Positions 16,773-25,969 are shown, counted from the first letter of the stretch. The stretch is DNA of 38,585 nucleotides from Clostridiales bacterium (GCA_022775385.1 JALFIV010000070.1:1-38585), one strand, 5' to 3'. The notes: a model not told the origin generated them from the letters alone. A program made the numbers and translations.

Positions 16773-18161
16773 ATGAATTTATACGGCATTACTATCCCGG
16801 TTCAGAACGTACCGAAACTGGACCCGGAATTTATCCCGCTGCTGCAGTTCAACCGCGCCTTTCTCAAGGACGCGAAGCAGCCGTTTGATGTCGCGGTCGA
16901 GCGCTCCGGCGGTCAGATTGCGACCTATCACACCTTCATCCACGGCACACCGGAGATGGCGGAGGCTGACCGCTACTACATCCATCGTCTGGTCAAGACC
17001 GCGCTCTGGATGAAGGGCGGTTTCCGCTTCTACATCAGCGGCGACAAGGCAATCTATGAGGACATCCGCGACGCATATTCCGTCGGCGGCGCGCGCGACT
17101 TCGACCGCGACTTCATGGAGAGCGTATTCGAGCGTCCGTTCGAGGTCATTTACTGCGACAAGGTGCCGGAGGAGAACACCCGCTCGGAATCCATCGGCAA
17201 GCACGTAAACGGCAACCGCATCGGCTTTGACGTCGGCGGCAGCGACCTCAAGGTCTCCGCTGTCATCGACGGCGAGACGGTATTCAGCACCGAGACCATC
17301 TGGCTTCCCAAGCTGAACGCTGACCCGCAGTACCACTACGACTTCATCTGTGACTCGCTCAAAAAGGCGGCGGCGCATATGCCGTCGGTGGACGGTGTGG
17401 GTATCTCGGCTTCCGGCGTCATCGTGGACAACAAGTCCATGGTCTCCCATGTCTACAACAAGGTCAAGGAGGCTGACCCGGAGCTGTTCGAAAAGACCAT
17501 CAAGAACATCTATCTCCGCACGGTTCACGACTGCTTCGGCGATGTACCGATGGCGGTGTGCAACGACGGCGACGTCACCGCACTCGCCGGCGCGATGAGC
17601 TTTGACCGCAACAACATTCTCGGCATCTCGATGGGTACCAGTGAGGCTGTCGGCTTTGTCGACGCATCCGGCAACATCACCGGTTGGTTCAACGAGCTGG
17701 CGTTCATGACCATCGACGCCAATCCGAAGGCGATGGCGGACGAGTGGTCGGGCGACATCGGCTGCGGCGTCAAGTATCTGTCGCAGGACGGCGTGCTCAA
17801 GCTCGCGCCGGCGGCAGGCATTCAGCTTTCGGACGAGCTGACGCTTGCGGAGAAGCTGGTGGAGATCCAGAAGCACATGGAGGCGGGCGATCCCGCCGTC
17901 AAGGATATCTACGACTCGATCGGCGTCTATCTGGGTCACACGCTCGCACTGTACTGCGATCTGTACGGCTGCACGAGCGTGCTGCTGCTCGGACGTGTCA
18001 TGTCGGGCGAGGGCGGCGAAATTGTTCTGGACAGCGCCCGCCGCGTCCTTGAAACCGAGTATCCGGAGTACGCGCAGCTCGAGCTGCTGCTCCCGGATGA
18101 GAAATTCCGCCGTGTCGGTCAGTCCATGGCCGCGGCAAGTCTTCCGGAGGTAACCGCATGA
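16773..18161 (+). CDS. ROK-like sugar kinase with ~150 aa N-terminal extension
   Basis: Kinase-type N-lobe GNRIGFDVGGSDLKVSAVIDGETVF starts ~150 residues in; DGVGISASGVI, CNDGDVTALAGA, GISMGTSEAVGF. Start at the ATG after GGAGG (the track ORF starts at an upstream GTG). Confidence 0.75.
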   Translation: MNLYGITIPVQNVPKLDPEFIPLLQFNRAFLKDAKQPFDVAVERSGGQIATYHTFIHGTPEMAEADRYYIHRLVKTALWMKGGFRFYISGDKAIYEDIRDAYSVGGARDFDRDFMESVFERPFEVIYCDKVPEENTRSESIGKHVNGNRIGFDVGGSDLKVSAVIDGETVFSTETIWLPKLNADPQYHYDFICDSLKKAAAHMPSVDGVGISASGVIVDNKSMVSHVYNKVKEADPELFEKTIKNIYLRTVHDCFGDVPMAVCNDGDVTALAGAMSFDRNNILGISMGTSEAVGFVDASGNITGWFNELAFMTIDANPKAMADEWSGDIGCGVKYLSQDGVLKLAPAAGIQLSDELTLAEKLVEIQKHMEAGDPAVKDIYDSIGVYLGHTLALYCDLYGCTSVLLLGRVMSGEGGEIVLDSARRVLETEYPEYAQLELLLPDEKFRRVGQSMAAASLPEVTA

Positions 18162-19270
18162 TTCTCAAAAATGGTATGATTTTTCAGCCGGACGGTACCT
18201 TTATTGTCGGCGATATGGAATTTGACGAAACCATCCGCACAATCGGTCAGATTGACAAGCCCGCGGACATCAACGCGACCAACAAGTATGTCATCCCGGG
18301 TCTGATCGACATCCACACCCACGGCGCGATGCAGGAGGATGCCAGCGACGGCAGTATCGAGGGGCTCGAGATCATGTCCGCCTACTACGCCCGCAACGGC
18401 GTCACCTCCTGGTGTCCGACCACAATGACGCTCAAGGAAGAAACCCTGACTCCGGCGATGCATGCAATCCGCGATTTCCAGAGCAAGGGCGCACGCTGCG
18501 CCGGCATCCATCTCGAAGGTCCGTTCCTGTGCTATGACAAGCGCGGTGCTCAGGCGGCGGAAAACCTGCACGCACCGGACATTGAGATGTTCCAGCGTCT
18601 CAACGAGGAGTCCGGCGGACAGATCTGTCTCGTGACCGTCGCCTGTGAGGAATCGGGCGCGATGGACTTCATCCGCGAGGTCTCCAAGACCTGTACGGTC
18701 TCGCTTGGCCACACAATCGCCGACTACGACACCGCGATGGAAGCCTACAACACCGGCGCTTCCCACGCGACCCATCTGTTCAACGGCATGAATCCGCTGC
18801 ACCACCGCAAACCGGCAGTCATCGGTGCGGCATACGACGCCGGCGCGACTGTCGAGCTGATCTGCGACGGCCTGCATATCCACCCGTCGGTCATCCGCAT
18901 GATGTTCCAGCTGTACGGCGACAAGCTCACGCTCATCAGCGATTCTCTGCGCTGTGCCGGTATGCCGGACGGTCAGTACACACTGGGCGGTCAGCCGATT
19001 GTCATGAAGAACGGCAAGGCAACGCTCATGGACGAGGTCACCCTCGCGGGTTCCTCCATCAGCGTGCTCAAGGCAGTACAGAATGTCGTCTCCTTTGGCA
19101 TTCCGCTGGAGAAAGCAGTCACCGCCGCAACGCTGACGCCGGCACGCGCAATCCGCAAAGACGATACCATCGGCTCGCTCGAACCGGGCAAGCTCGCGGA
19201 TTTCCTGATTCTCGACAAGGATCTGAATCTCGAGGCGGTCTATATCGGCGGCAAAAAGTTCGAAGGATAA
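18158..19270 (+). CDS. nagA: N-acetylglucosamine-6-phosphate deacetylase
   Basis: VIPGLIDIHTHGAM, GIHLEGPFL, SLGHTIADYDTA, ATHLFNGMNPLHHRKPAVIGAA, LICDGLHIHP, LISDSLRCAGMPDGQYTLGG; 4-nt ATGA overlap with the upstream kinase. Confidence 0.93.
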   Translation: MILKNGMIFQPDGTFIVGDMEFDETIRTIGQIDKPADINATNKYVIPGLIDIHTHGAMQEDASDGSIEGLEIMSAYYARNGVTSWCPTTMTLKEETLTPAMHAIRDFQSKGARCAGIHLEGPFLCYDKRGAQAAENLHAPDIEMFQRLNEESGGQICLVTVACEESGAMDFIREVSKTCTVSLGHTIADYDTAMEAYNTGASHATHLFNGMNPLHHRKPAVIGAAYDAGATVELICDGLHIHPSVIRMMFQLYGDKLTLISDSLRCAGMPDGQYTLGGQPIVMKNGKATLMDEVTLAGSSISVLKAVQNVVSFGIPLEKAVTAATLTPARAIRKDDTIGSLEPGKLADFLILDKDLNLEAVYIGGKKFEG

Positions 19271-19284
19271 ACCCAATCCGACAC

Positions 19285-19323
19285 CAGACCTGTCCGTAAC
19301 CGGTTTACGGACAGGTCTTTTTG
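19285..19323 (+). terminator. Rho-independent terminator after nagA
   Basis: GACCTGTCCGTAA-CCGGT-TTACGGACAGGTCTTTTTG. Confidence 0.88.
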
Positions 19324-19364
19324 TGCTATATTGGAGGACAGATGCTGAAAAAAGGAGGATCTTC

Positions 19365-20126
19365 ATGGATCTCACCCCGATACACTTTTTAATCGTCTGT
19401 CCGCTGGTCTTTTTCGCCGGTCTGGTGGATGCCGTCGCAGGCGGCGGCGGACTGATCTCCATCCCCGCCTATCTGTTCGCCGGACTGCCGGTTCACACGG
19501 TCATCGGCACCAACAAGCTCAGCTCCGCGATGGGCACGTCGCTCGCTACCTACCGCTACTGGAAAAACGGGTTCATCCGCTGGCGCATCGCGGCGCCGTG
19601 CGCGGTGCTTGCTGTCGTCGGCTCGTCGTTCGGCGCTAACCTGAGTCTTATCGCCGACTCGACCTTCATCAAATACCTGATGCTCGTCCTGCTCCCGTTC
19701 CTCGCCGTCTATGTCCTGCGCGACAGCAGTCTGGCGCACCAGAAAACGCCGTTTTCCACCCGCAGGACGCTTGTACTCTGTCTGTTCATCGCCCTCGCCG
19801 CCGGTGTCTACGACGGATTCTACGGTCCCGGAACCGGCACATTCCTGATGCTCCTGCTCTCCGGCCTCGCGCATGTCGCGCTGAACGAGTGTGCCGGAAC
19901 CACCAAGGTCATCAATCTGACGACCAATATCACCTCTCTCGTTGTCTTTCTGCACGGCGGCGTCGTGCTTCTTCCGCTCGGTCTTGCCGCCGGTCTGTTC
20001 AACGTCGCCGGAAGCTACATCGGCACCCGCCTTTTTACGGCGAAGGGTGCCGCGTTTGTCAAACCGATCATTCTCGTCGTTTTGGTCCTGTTTGCCGCGC
20101 GTCTGTGCTTCGATCTGTTCTTCTGA
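19365..20126 (+). CDS. TauE/SafE (TSUP) family membrane permease
   Basis: Polytopic protein FFAGLVDAVAGGGGLISIPAYLFAGLPVHTVIGTNKLSSAMGTSLATYRYWKNG, GVYDGFYGPGTGTFLMLLL; SD AAGGAGG. Confidence 0.9.
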   Translation: MDLTPIHFLIVCPLVFFAGLVDAVAGGGGLISIPAYLFAGLPVHTVIGTNKLSSAMGTSLATYRYWKNGFIRWRIAAPCAVLAVVGSSFGANLSLIADSTFIKYLMLVLLPFLAVYVLRDSSLAHQKTPFSTRRTLVLCLFIALAAGVYDGFYGPGTGTFLMLLLSGLAHVALNECAGTTKVINLTTNITSLVVFLHGGVVLLPLGLAAGLFNVAGSYIGTRLFTAKGAAFVKPIILVVLVLFAARLCFDLFF

Positions 20127-20234
20127 TTTTCCAACCGCTTCTTGTACTCATCGTGTCTGCTGTGTTATGATACTGTCAAAGAGTGTCAGAATTTGTCACA
20201 CAGCGTCTGTTTTGAGAGAGGAGGCGGTTTTTTC

Positions 20235-21182
20235 ATGCGCACCGCACGCGCCCTTCTGCTGGGTCTCACCCTCACTGCGGCACTCCCGCTCTGTGCGCAG
20301 GCGGCTCATACCCATCTGTTCGACGAGCCGTCCTATCGTTGGTCCGACCGCGCGCCGTATACCTGTACGGTCACCCTGACCTGTCTGAACGCCGGCTGTA
20401 CGGCGTATCCGCAGACCAGAGACTGTACTGTCACCGTCAAACGCATCGCGCCGACCTGCACGTCGGACGGCGCGGAGATATACACCGCCTCCTTTCAATT
20501 GGACGGCGGCACGCTGACCAATCCCATGGTCAAATCCGTTCCGATTCCCAAAACCGGTCACACCTTCACCCGGGACAGCACCACAAAAGCGACACCGGAA
20601 CAGGACGGAATGATCGTCGAACAGTGCAACTGCGGCAGTGAGAATATACAGACCATTCCCTCCCCTAAAACCGTCAAGCTGTCCCGCACCGCGTATTCCT
20701 ACAACGACAGGGCGAAAAAGCCCGCTGTGACGGTGGCCGACCGCACCGGCGCACGCATCCCCGCATCGAACTACACGGTCAGCTATCCCAAATACGGGTA
20801 CATAGTCGGAACGCATGCGGTCTCGGTCAAATTCCGCGGCTCGTCCTATTCCGGCGCACTCTCCACTTCCTTCACAGTCGCACCGCGTTCCACCGAGTGG
20901 CGCGGTTTGAGTGCCCGCTCCCGCGGCTTTACCGCCCGATGGCTCCGCCGTCAGACGCAGGTCTCCGGTTATCAGATTTCCTATTCGACCAACAAAAACT
21001 TCTCCGGCGCAAAGGCCAAGAAATATACCAAGACGACAACCACCTCCGCCACTGTCACGGGACTCTCGCGCAAACGGACTTACTATGTGCGCATCCGTAC
21101 CTACAAAACGGTGACCGAAACCGGAAAATCCAAAACCTACTATTCCAGCTGGACACCGGTGCGGAAAATCAAAACAAGATGA
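20235..21182 (+). CDS. Secreted protein with Cys-containing N-terminal repeats and a C-terminal fibronectin type III-like domain
   Basis: Signal peptide MRTARALLLGLTLTAALPLCAQAA; bacterial surface repeat type (PTCTSDGAEIYTASF...PKTGHTFT); FN3-like SGYQISYSTNKNFSGAKAKKYTKTTTTSATVTGLSRKRTYYVRIRTYK. Confidence 0.78.
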   Translation: MRTARALLLGLTLTAALPLCAQAAHTHLFDEPSYRWSDRAPYTCTVTLTCLNAGCTAYPQTRDCTVTVKRIAPTCTSDGAEIYTASFQLDGGTLTNPMVKSVPIPKTGHTFTRDSTTKATPEQDGMIVEQCNCGSENIQTIPSPKTVKLSRTAYSYNDRAKKPAVTVADRTGARIPASNYTVSYPKYGYIVGTHAVSVKFRGSSYSGALSTSFTVAPRSTEWRGLSARSRGFTARWLRRQTQVSGYQISYSTNKNFSGAKAKKYTKTTTTSATVTGLSRKRTYYVRIRTYKTVTETGKSKTYYSSWTPVRKIKTR

Positions 21183-21189
21183 CACAAGA

Positions 21190-21218
21190 AAACCCCGTGT
21201 GAGAATCACACGGGGTTT
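21190..21218. terminator. Bidirectional terminator between convergent genes (copy 1 of an identical hairpin)
   Basis: AAACCCCGTGTGAGAATCACACGGGGTTT; identical 29-mer at 22687-22715. Confidence 0.9.
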
Positions 21219-21231
21219 TCTATACTGCTTT

Positions 21232-22497
21232 TTAATTGTTACTGTAGGTGGTATAGTTCACTTTTCCGTTCACATAACGATGCAGAATATAGCGATACTC
21301 TCCGGTGGTTTCGGTCACCTCAATGACCGGTTTTTGAATTTCGGTTCCGTAATCCGCCTTGAGCTTGACTGTAATCGAGCCTGTCGCGTCATAGACCGCA
21401 GTGATCTTGACCGGCACACTCAGATTGTTCTGAAAACGAAAATCCATTGTCCGACTGTTCACCGCGGCATCGCGGCCTCTCGGGACATAGATCACGGGAG
21501 CGGAGTGGTTATGACGTTCGGTGATTGTCATATTCGCCAAAAGTGCCGCATTGAACAGCGTGGATACCACCTGGCAGGAGCCTCCGCCGTATCCCACCGT
21601 TTCAACGCCGTTTGTATACGTCCTTGATTCCAGATATCCATTTGCCGCATTGCGCGGTCCCGTCGTTTGATTCAGTGAAAATTCCTCGCCCGGCTGAAGA
21701 ATCTTTCCGTTGATCGCTTTAACCACATTCTGTAGATTCACACAGCGGTTGTAATCCGTCGTCGTGAAATATGTCTTGTGTGAAGACAGAGTCTTGGCGT
21801 ATTGACTATATATCTTCAGTGTTTTGACTGGAGATTTCATTGAGACCTTTCCGTCTGCACTCTTCAGTATCAGCTGAATTTTGTCCGTACCGCTCTGCGC
21901 CGGCTGATATTTGAGTTTGATGGTCTGATTCTTGGAAAAAGTCGTAGACTGGATCGGCTGTGCCTGTCCGTTGATATACCATTGATAGGTTCCTATGAAG
22001 CTGCTCTTGAGTCCGGTCAGCTTCATAGAAACTGTTTTGTCCTTCCCGACTGTCGCATACGATGTTTTGGACAGAGTGAGTTTGGCTCCATAAAATCCAA
22101 ATCGGGTCGCTGTCTTGATACTTTTGGAAGCAAGTACCATATTGTTTCGTTTCAACGTAAGAACGACCTTATTGGACGTCGTCTTGGTTGTTTTTGGAAG
22201 CGTATAGGACAGCGTCAATTTTGTTCCGTTCCGTATAGTCTGTGCGCGCTTTGTATTCACTTTCCGGCCGTTTACCGTCCATGTCGCCGTCACACCGGTT
22301 ATCGGGCGGCTGAGTCCGGAAACCGTCGCCTTATATTCCATCTTCTTCCCTACGTAGGCCTTTGCATCTCCCACCATAGCGAGTTTCGGCTTCACCGCCA
22401 GCACCGCTGTCTCTGCCGCCTCAGCATTCGCCGGGCAGAACCAGACCGACAACACAACCATGCACAGTACTGTCAAACACACTGTGATCCTTTTCAT
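21232..22497 (-). CDS. Secreted VanW-domain protein, paralogue 1
   Basis: VanW-type C-terminus GEEFSLNQTTGPRNAANGY...GGGSCQVVSTLFNAALLANMTITERHNHSAPVIYVPRGRDAAV; signal peptide; start at the ATG after GGAGAAAAG because a TATAAT lies just upstream of the longer ORF start. Confidence 0.85.
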   Translation of the reverse strand: MKRITVCLTVLCMVVLSVWFCPANAEAAETAVLAVKPKLAMVGDAKAYVGKKMEYKATVSGLSRPITGVTATWTVNGRKVNTKRAQTIRNGTKLTLSYTLPKTTKTTSNKVVLTLKRNNMVLASKSIKTATRFGFYGAKLTLSKTSYATVGKDKTVSMKLTGLKSSFIGTYQWYINGQAQPIQSTTFSKNQTIKLKYQPAQSGTDKIQLILKSADGKVSMKSPVKTLKIYSQYAKTLSSHKTYFTTTDYNRCVNLQNVVKAINGKILQPGEEFSLNQTTGPRNAANGYLESRTYTNGVETVGYGGGSCQVVSTLFNAALLANMTITERHNHSAPVIYVPRGRDAAVNSRTMDFRFQNNLSVPVKITAVYDATGSITVKLKADYGTEIQKPVIEVTETTGEYRYILHRYVNGKVNYTTYSNN

Positions 22498-22686
22498 ATC
22501 CAATCTTTTCTCCATTTCCGGTTTTTTCATCTTATTATAACATGGTGTATTTTGGATTTCCAGTTCATTTTCTTTTATTCTTCTATTTCATTTGAATCAG
22601 CTTTAAGTTCTCTCCCTGCTGCATTTCAGTCCGTCGGATCCATCCATTCTGTTCTGAACCGTTCTGTTTCTGTGTTTTCCTCAAAA

Positions 22687-22715
22687 AAACCCCGTGTGAG
22701 AATCACACGGGGTTT
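22687..22715 (-). terminator. Terminator of VanW paralogue 2 (copy 2 of an identical hairpin)
   Basis: AAACCCCGTGTGAGAATCACACGGGGTTT followed on the minus strand by further T residues. Confidence 0.88.
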
Positions 22716-22725
22716 GTCTGTTCCT

Positions 22726-24039
22726 TTAATGTCTGCTTCGGGTGGTGTAGTTCAGCTTTCCGCCTGCATAACGGCGCAGGACATAGTAGCCATTGCTGCG
22801 GGTGACCTTCAGCTTGACCGGCTTGGTCTGTGTGCCGTAATCCGCCTTGAGCTTGATCGTGATCGAGCCGCGGGAATTGTAGGTGGCAACAATCTTGACC
22901 GGAACGCTCAGATTGTTCTTAAAGCGGAAGTCCTTCCAGCTGCCGACCGCCGCATCGCGTCCCTTCGCAATATAGGAAACCGACTGCGAGTGGTTGTGGC
23001 GCTCGGTGATCGTCATATTTGCCAGCAACGCTGTGTTGAACAGCGTGGAGACGACCTGACAGGTGCCGCCGCCGTAGCCATAGACCTGTCTGCTTCCGGC
23101 GAATACAATCGACTTGCGGTAGCCGCGGGCGCCGTTGCGCTTGCCGGTTGCCTTGTTCAGCGAGAACGTCTTGCCCGGCTGAATGACTTTGCCGTTAATC
23201 GCCCGGACAACATTGCGCATGTTGACACAGCGGTTATAGTTCGAGGTCGTGAAATACGTCGTGTACGAGGACAGGGTCTTGGCATACTGGCTGTAAATCT
23301 TGAGCGTCTTGACCGGGGATTTCATGGAAATCTTGCCGTCTGCGCTCCGGAGAACCAGCTGAATCTTGTCCGTGCCGCTCTTGGTCGGCTTGTACTTGAG
23401 CTCAAACGTCTTGTTATTGGAGATCGTCACCGTATGCTTGGTCTTTGCCTTGCCGTCGATGTACCACTGATAGGTACCCTTGAAGCTCGCCTTGAGTCCG
23501 GTCAGCTTCATCGTAACCCGTTTGGTTCTGCCGACCGTCGCATAGCTCTGTTTGCCCGGCTTCAGCACTGCACCGGCAAAGCCGAATTGATTGGTCACCT
23601 GCGTGGTTGCATAGCCGATCTGATCCGGTCCGAGCGTGAGTGCCAATGCGACCGTGTTGGAGGCCGTCGTCGTGGTCTCCGGCACGGTATATGCCAGCGA
23701 CAGCTTCGTGCCGTTCTGCATCGTCGGGATCGTCTCGGTCTTGACCGTCTGTCCGTTGACCGTCCAGACTGCCGACACACCGGAGACCGGTGCGGTCAGA
23801 CCTGCGATGGTCGCCTTGACCTCCATCGACTGGCCGACATAAACCTGTGTATCTCCCTGCAGGCTGATGGATGCAGAAACCACCTCCGGAACTTCCGGAA
23901 TCTCTGTTCCCGGCACCTCTGTTCCCGGAACTTCCGTTCCCGGTACTCCCGTACCTGCCTCACCTTCCAGCGCAAACGCCGGTACGGATGTGAATGCCAT
24001 GCACAGCATCAAAGCAAACGCTGTGAGTCTCTTCTTCAT
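22726..24039 (-). CDS. Secreted VanW-domain protein, paralogue 2
   Basis: MKKRLTAFALMLCMAFTSVPAFA signal; PGTEV/PGTEI repeats; Ig-like modules; GGGTCQVVSTLFNTALLANMTITERHNHS...GRDAAV. Confidence 0.87.
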   Translation of the reverse strand: MKKRLTAFALMLCMAFTSVPAFALEGEAGTGVPGTEVPGTEVPGTEIPEVPEVVSASISLQGDTQVYVGQSMEVKATIAGLTAPVSGVSAVWTVNGQTVKTETIPTMQNGTKLSLAYTVPETTTTASNTVALALTLGPDQIGYATTQVTNQFGFAGAVLKPGKQSYATVGRTKRVTMKLTGLKASFKGTYQWYIDGKAKTKHTVTISNNKTFELKYKPTKSGTDKIQLVLRSADGKISMKSPVKTLKIYSQYAKTLSSYTTYFTTSNYNRCVNMRNVVRAINGKVIQPGKTFSLNKATGKRNGARGYRKSIVFAGSRQVYGYGGGTCQVVSTLFNTALLANMTITERHNHSQSVSYIAKGRDAAVGSWKDFRFKNNLSVPVKIVATYNSRGSITIKLKADYGTQTKPVKLKVTRSNGYYVLRRYAGGKLNYTTRSRH

Positions 24040-24154
24040 GAAATAACACATCTCCTTTCGCGTTGTCTATTTCAATTTATTCGCCTTATTATACCATGGC
24101 TTCTTTTGTTTCAACAAGGGCTCTTCCGAACTTTCTGATAGCATTTGATACAAA

Positions 24155-24182
24155 GCCCCGCACAAGCCATGCCGTGCGGGGC
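24155..24182 (-). terminator. Putative terminator of VanW paralogue 3
   Basis: GCCCCGCAC-loop-GTGCGGGGC hairpin just downstream of the stop codon; weak T-tract. Confidence 0.55.
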
Positions 24183-24204
24183 AATTGTTGCATTGTGGTC
24201 GGAA

Positions 24205-25464
24205 TCAGTTTCTGCTGTATGCGGTATAGTTGACCTTGCCGCCTACATAACGGCGCAGGATATACCGGGAGGAACCGCTTCCGTAGGAGACCTTCAGCGT
24301 CGGCTTTTTGATCTGTGTGCCGTAATCCGCCTTGATCTTGACGGTGATCGAGCCGCTCGGATTATACGTCGCGACGACCTTGACCGGAACGCTCAGATTG
24401 TTGCGGAACTTTAAGTCCTTGCCGGCATCATATGCCACAGCGGCGTCTCGTCCCTTCGGAACATAGGTGACCGGTGCGGAGTGATTGTAGCGCGAGACGA
24501 TGGTCATGTTGGACAGCAGCGCCGCGTTGAACGCCGTGGACGATACCTGACAGACGCCGCCGGCAAGACCGGGTACGCTCTGTCCACCGACATAGATGAC
24601 CGCGTTCTTGTATCCCTTGGACGCCGTACGTCTTCCGGTCGCCTGATTGAACGAGAACGTCTTGCCCGGCTTGACAACCGTGCCGTTGATCGCCTGAATG
24701 GCGATGCGCAGGTTCGTGCTGCGGTTTCTGTTGGATGCCGCAAACTGCGTCGTGTAGCTCGCAAGCGTCTTGGCATACTTCTGATGAACCGTCAGCGTCT
24801 TGACCGGCGAGGACATGGACACCGCACCGTCCTCGCTCTTGAGCACGAGCTTGATCGTATGCCGTCCGGTCGCCTTGGCCTTGTACGAGTAGGTGAAAGT
24901 ATTGGTTCCCTTCTTCAGCGTTCTGGTGCCGCGCGGCTTGCTGACCGCCTTGCCGTCGACATACCAGCGGTAGGATACCGTCAGGTTTTCCTGCAGTCCC
25001 TTGACCGTTACCTTGACGCGGCGGGTATTGCCCGACGTCACATGCTCACTCTTGGACAGCGTCATGGATGCGCCGGCAAAGCCGAACTTCATGAGCACCG
25101 TCGTCTCCGCATACGCGATGGTCCGGCCCTGATGGGTCAGCGTGAGCGAAATCTTGTGGTGTTTGGTCTTGGTGGATTCGGGCAGCGTGTAGTTCAGCGT
25201 CAGCACATCACCGTTCTTGACGGTCAGATTCGGCTTGGTCTGCACGGTCTTTCCGTCTATCATCCAGACTGCCGTCGCCCCCTCGGCAATGCCGCTGAGT
25301 CCGGTGACTGTCGCTCTCATGGTTGCGCTCTTTCCGGCGTACACCGCAGTGTCACCCGCGAGAGACGGCGCGGCGACTGCGGCACCGTCCGGTACGGCAA
25401 ATGCCGGCACGGCACTGAGTGCCATGCACAATACCATGAAACATGCTAAAATTCGTTTTTTCAT
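24205..25464 (-). CDS. Secreted VanW-domain protein, paralogue 3
   Basis: MKKRILACFMVLCMALSAVPAFA signal; same two N-terminal modules; AGGVCQVSSTAFNAALLSNMTIVSRYNHSAPVTYVPKGRDAAV. Confidence 0.87.
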   Translation of the reverse strand: MKKRILACFMVLCMALSAVPAFAVPDGAAVAAPSLAGDTAVYAGKSATMRATVTGLSGIAEGATAVWMIDGKTVQTKPNLTVKNGDVLTLNYTLPESTKTKHHKISLTLTHQGRTIAYAETTVLMKFGFAGASMTLSKSEHVTSGNTRRVKVTVKGLQENLTVSYRWYVDGKAVSKPRGTRTLKKGTNTFTYSYKAKATGRHTIKLVLKSEDGAVSMSSPVKTLTVHQKYAKTLASYTTQFAASNRNRSTNLRIAIQAINGTVVKPGKTFSFNQATGRRTASKGYKNAVIYVGGQSVPGLAGGVCQVSSTAFNAALLSNMTIVSRYNHSAPVTYVPKGRDAAVAYDAGKDLKFRNNLSVPVKVVATYNPSGSITVKIKADYGTQIKKPTLKVSYGSGSSRYILRRYVGGKVNYTAYSRN

Positions 25465-25496
25465 GTTATTTTCCCCCTTCGAATTTTGGTATCTTC

Positions 25497-25525
25497 ATGA
25501 TACACGATATTCGTTTTCCTGACAA
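25497..25525 (-). promoter_or_regulatory. Predicted promoter for VanW paralogue 3
   Basis: Minus strand TTGTCA - 17 nt - TATCAT upstream of a good SD (AAGGGGG) and ATG. Confidence 0.55.
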
Positions 25526-25550
25526 GGAACAATTTGGAGACAAGCAGATG

Positions 25551-25949
25551 TCATTTTTCCTCTTCGTACAGCGCGCCGCACTTTTCATAATGCGTCACAC
25601 GGGAAACCTGATTGTTGTCGTCGACAAAGACAACCTTGGGCTTGTGCGTCTTTGCCTCCTCGGGTGTGACATCTGCGTACGCCATCAGAATGACGCGGTC
25701 TCCGGTGGAGACACAGCGCGCCGCGGCGCCGTTCAGACAGATCATGCCGTCTCCCGGCGTCTCGGATGCAATCGTGTAGGTCTCAAACCGATTGCCGTTG
25801 TTGATGTCTACGATCTGTACTTTTTCGTACTCCATAATACCTGCTGTATTCAAAAGTACCGGGTCGACCGTGATCGATCCCACATAATTCAGTTCTGCCT
25901 GCTTGACCACCGCACGGTGAATCTTGCTTTTCAGCATCTGAATGGTCAT
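25551..25949 (-). CDS. panD: Aspartate 1-decarboxylase
   Basis: [34 protein letters not shown]...; pyruvoyl-forming GS site (YVGSIT), [17 protein letters not shown]. Confidence 0.95.
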   Translation of the reverse strand: MTIQMLKSKIHRAVVKQAELNYVGSITVDPVLLNTAGIMEYEKVQIVDINNGNRFETYTIASETPGDGMICLNGAAARCVSTGDRVILMAYADVTPEEAKTHKPKVVFVDDNNQVSRVTHYEKCGALYEEEK

Positions 25950-25969
25950 AAATTCCGTGTCCTCCCTAA

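Noticed and set aside
18119-19462. 447-aa minus-strand ORF opposite nagA
   Set aside because: nagA is unambiguous on the plus strand; the ORF crosses a terminator and has no motifs.
21982-24138. 718-aa plus-strand ORF across two VanW genes
   Set aside because: Antisense shadow of two related coding regions; Arg/Leu-rich with no domain signature and no SD.
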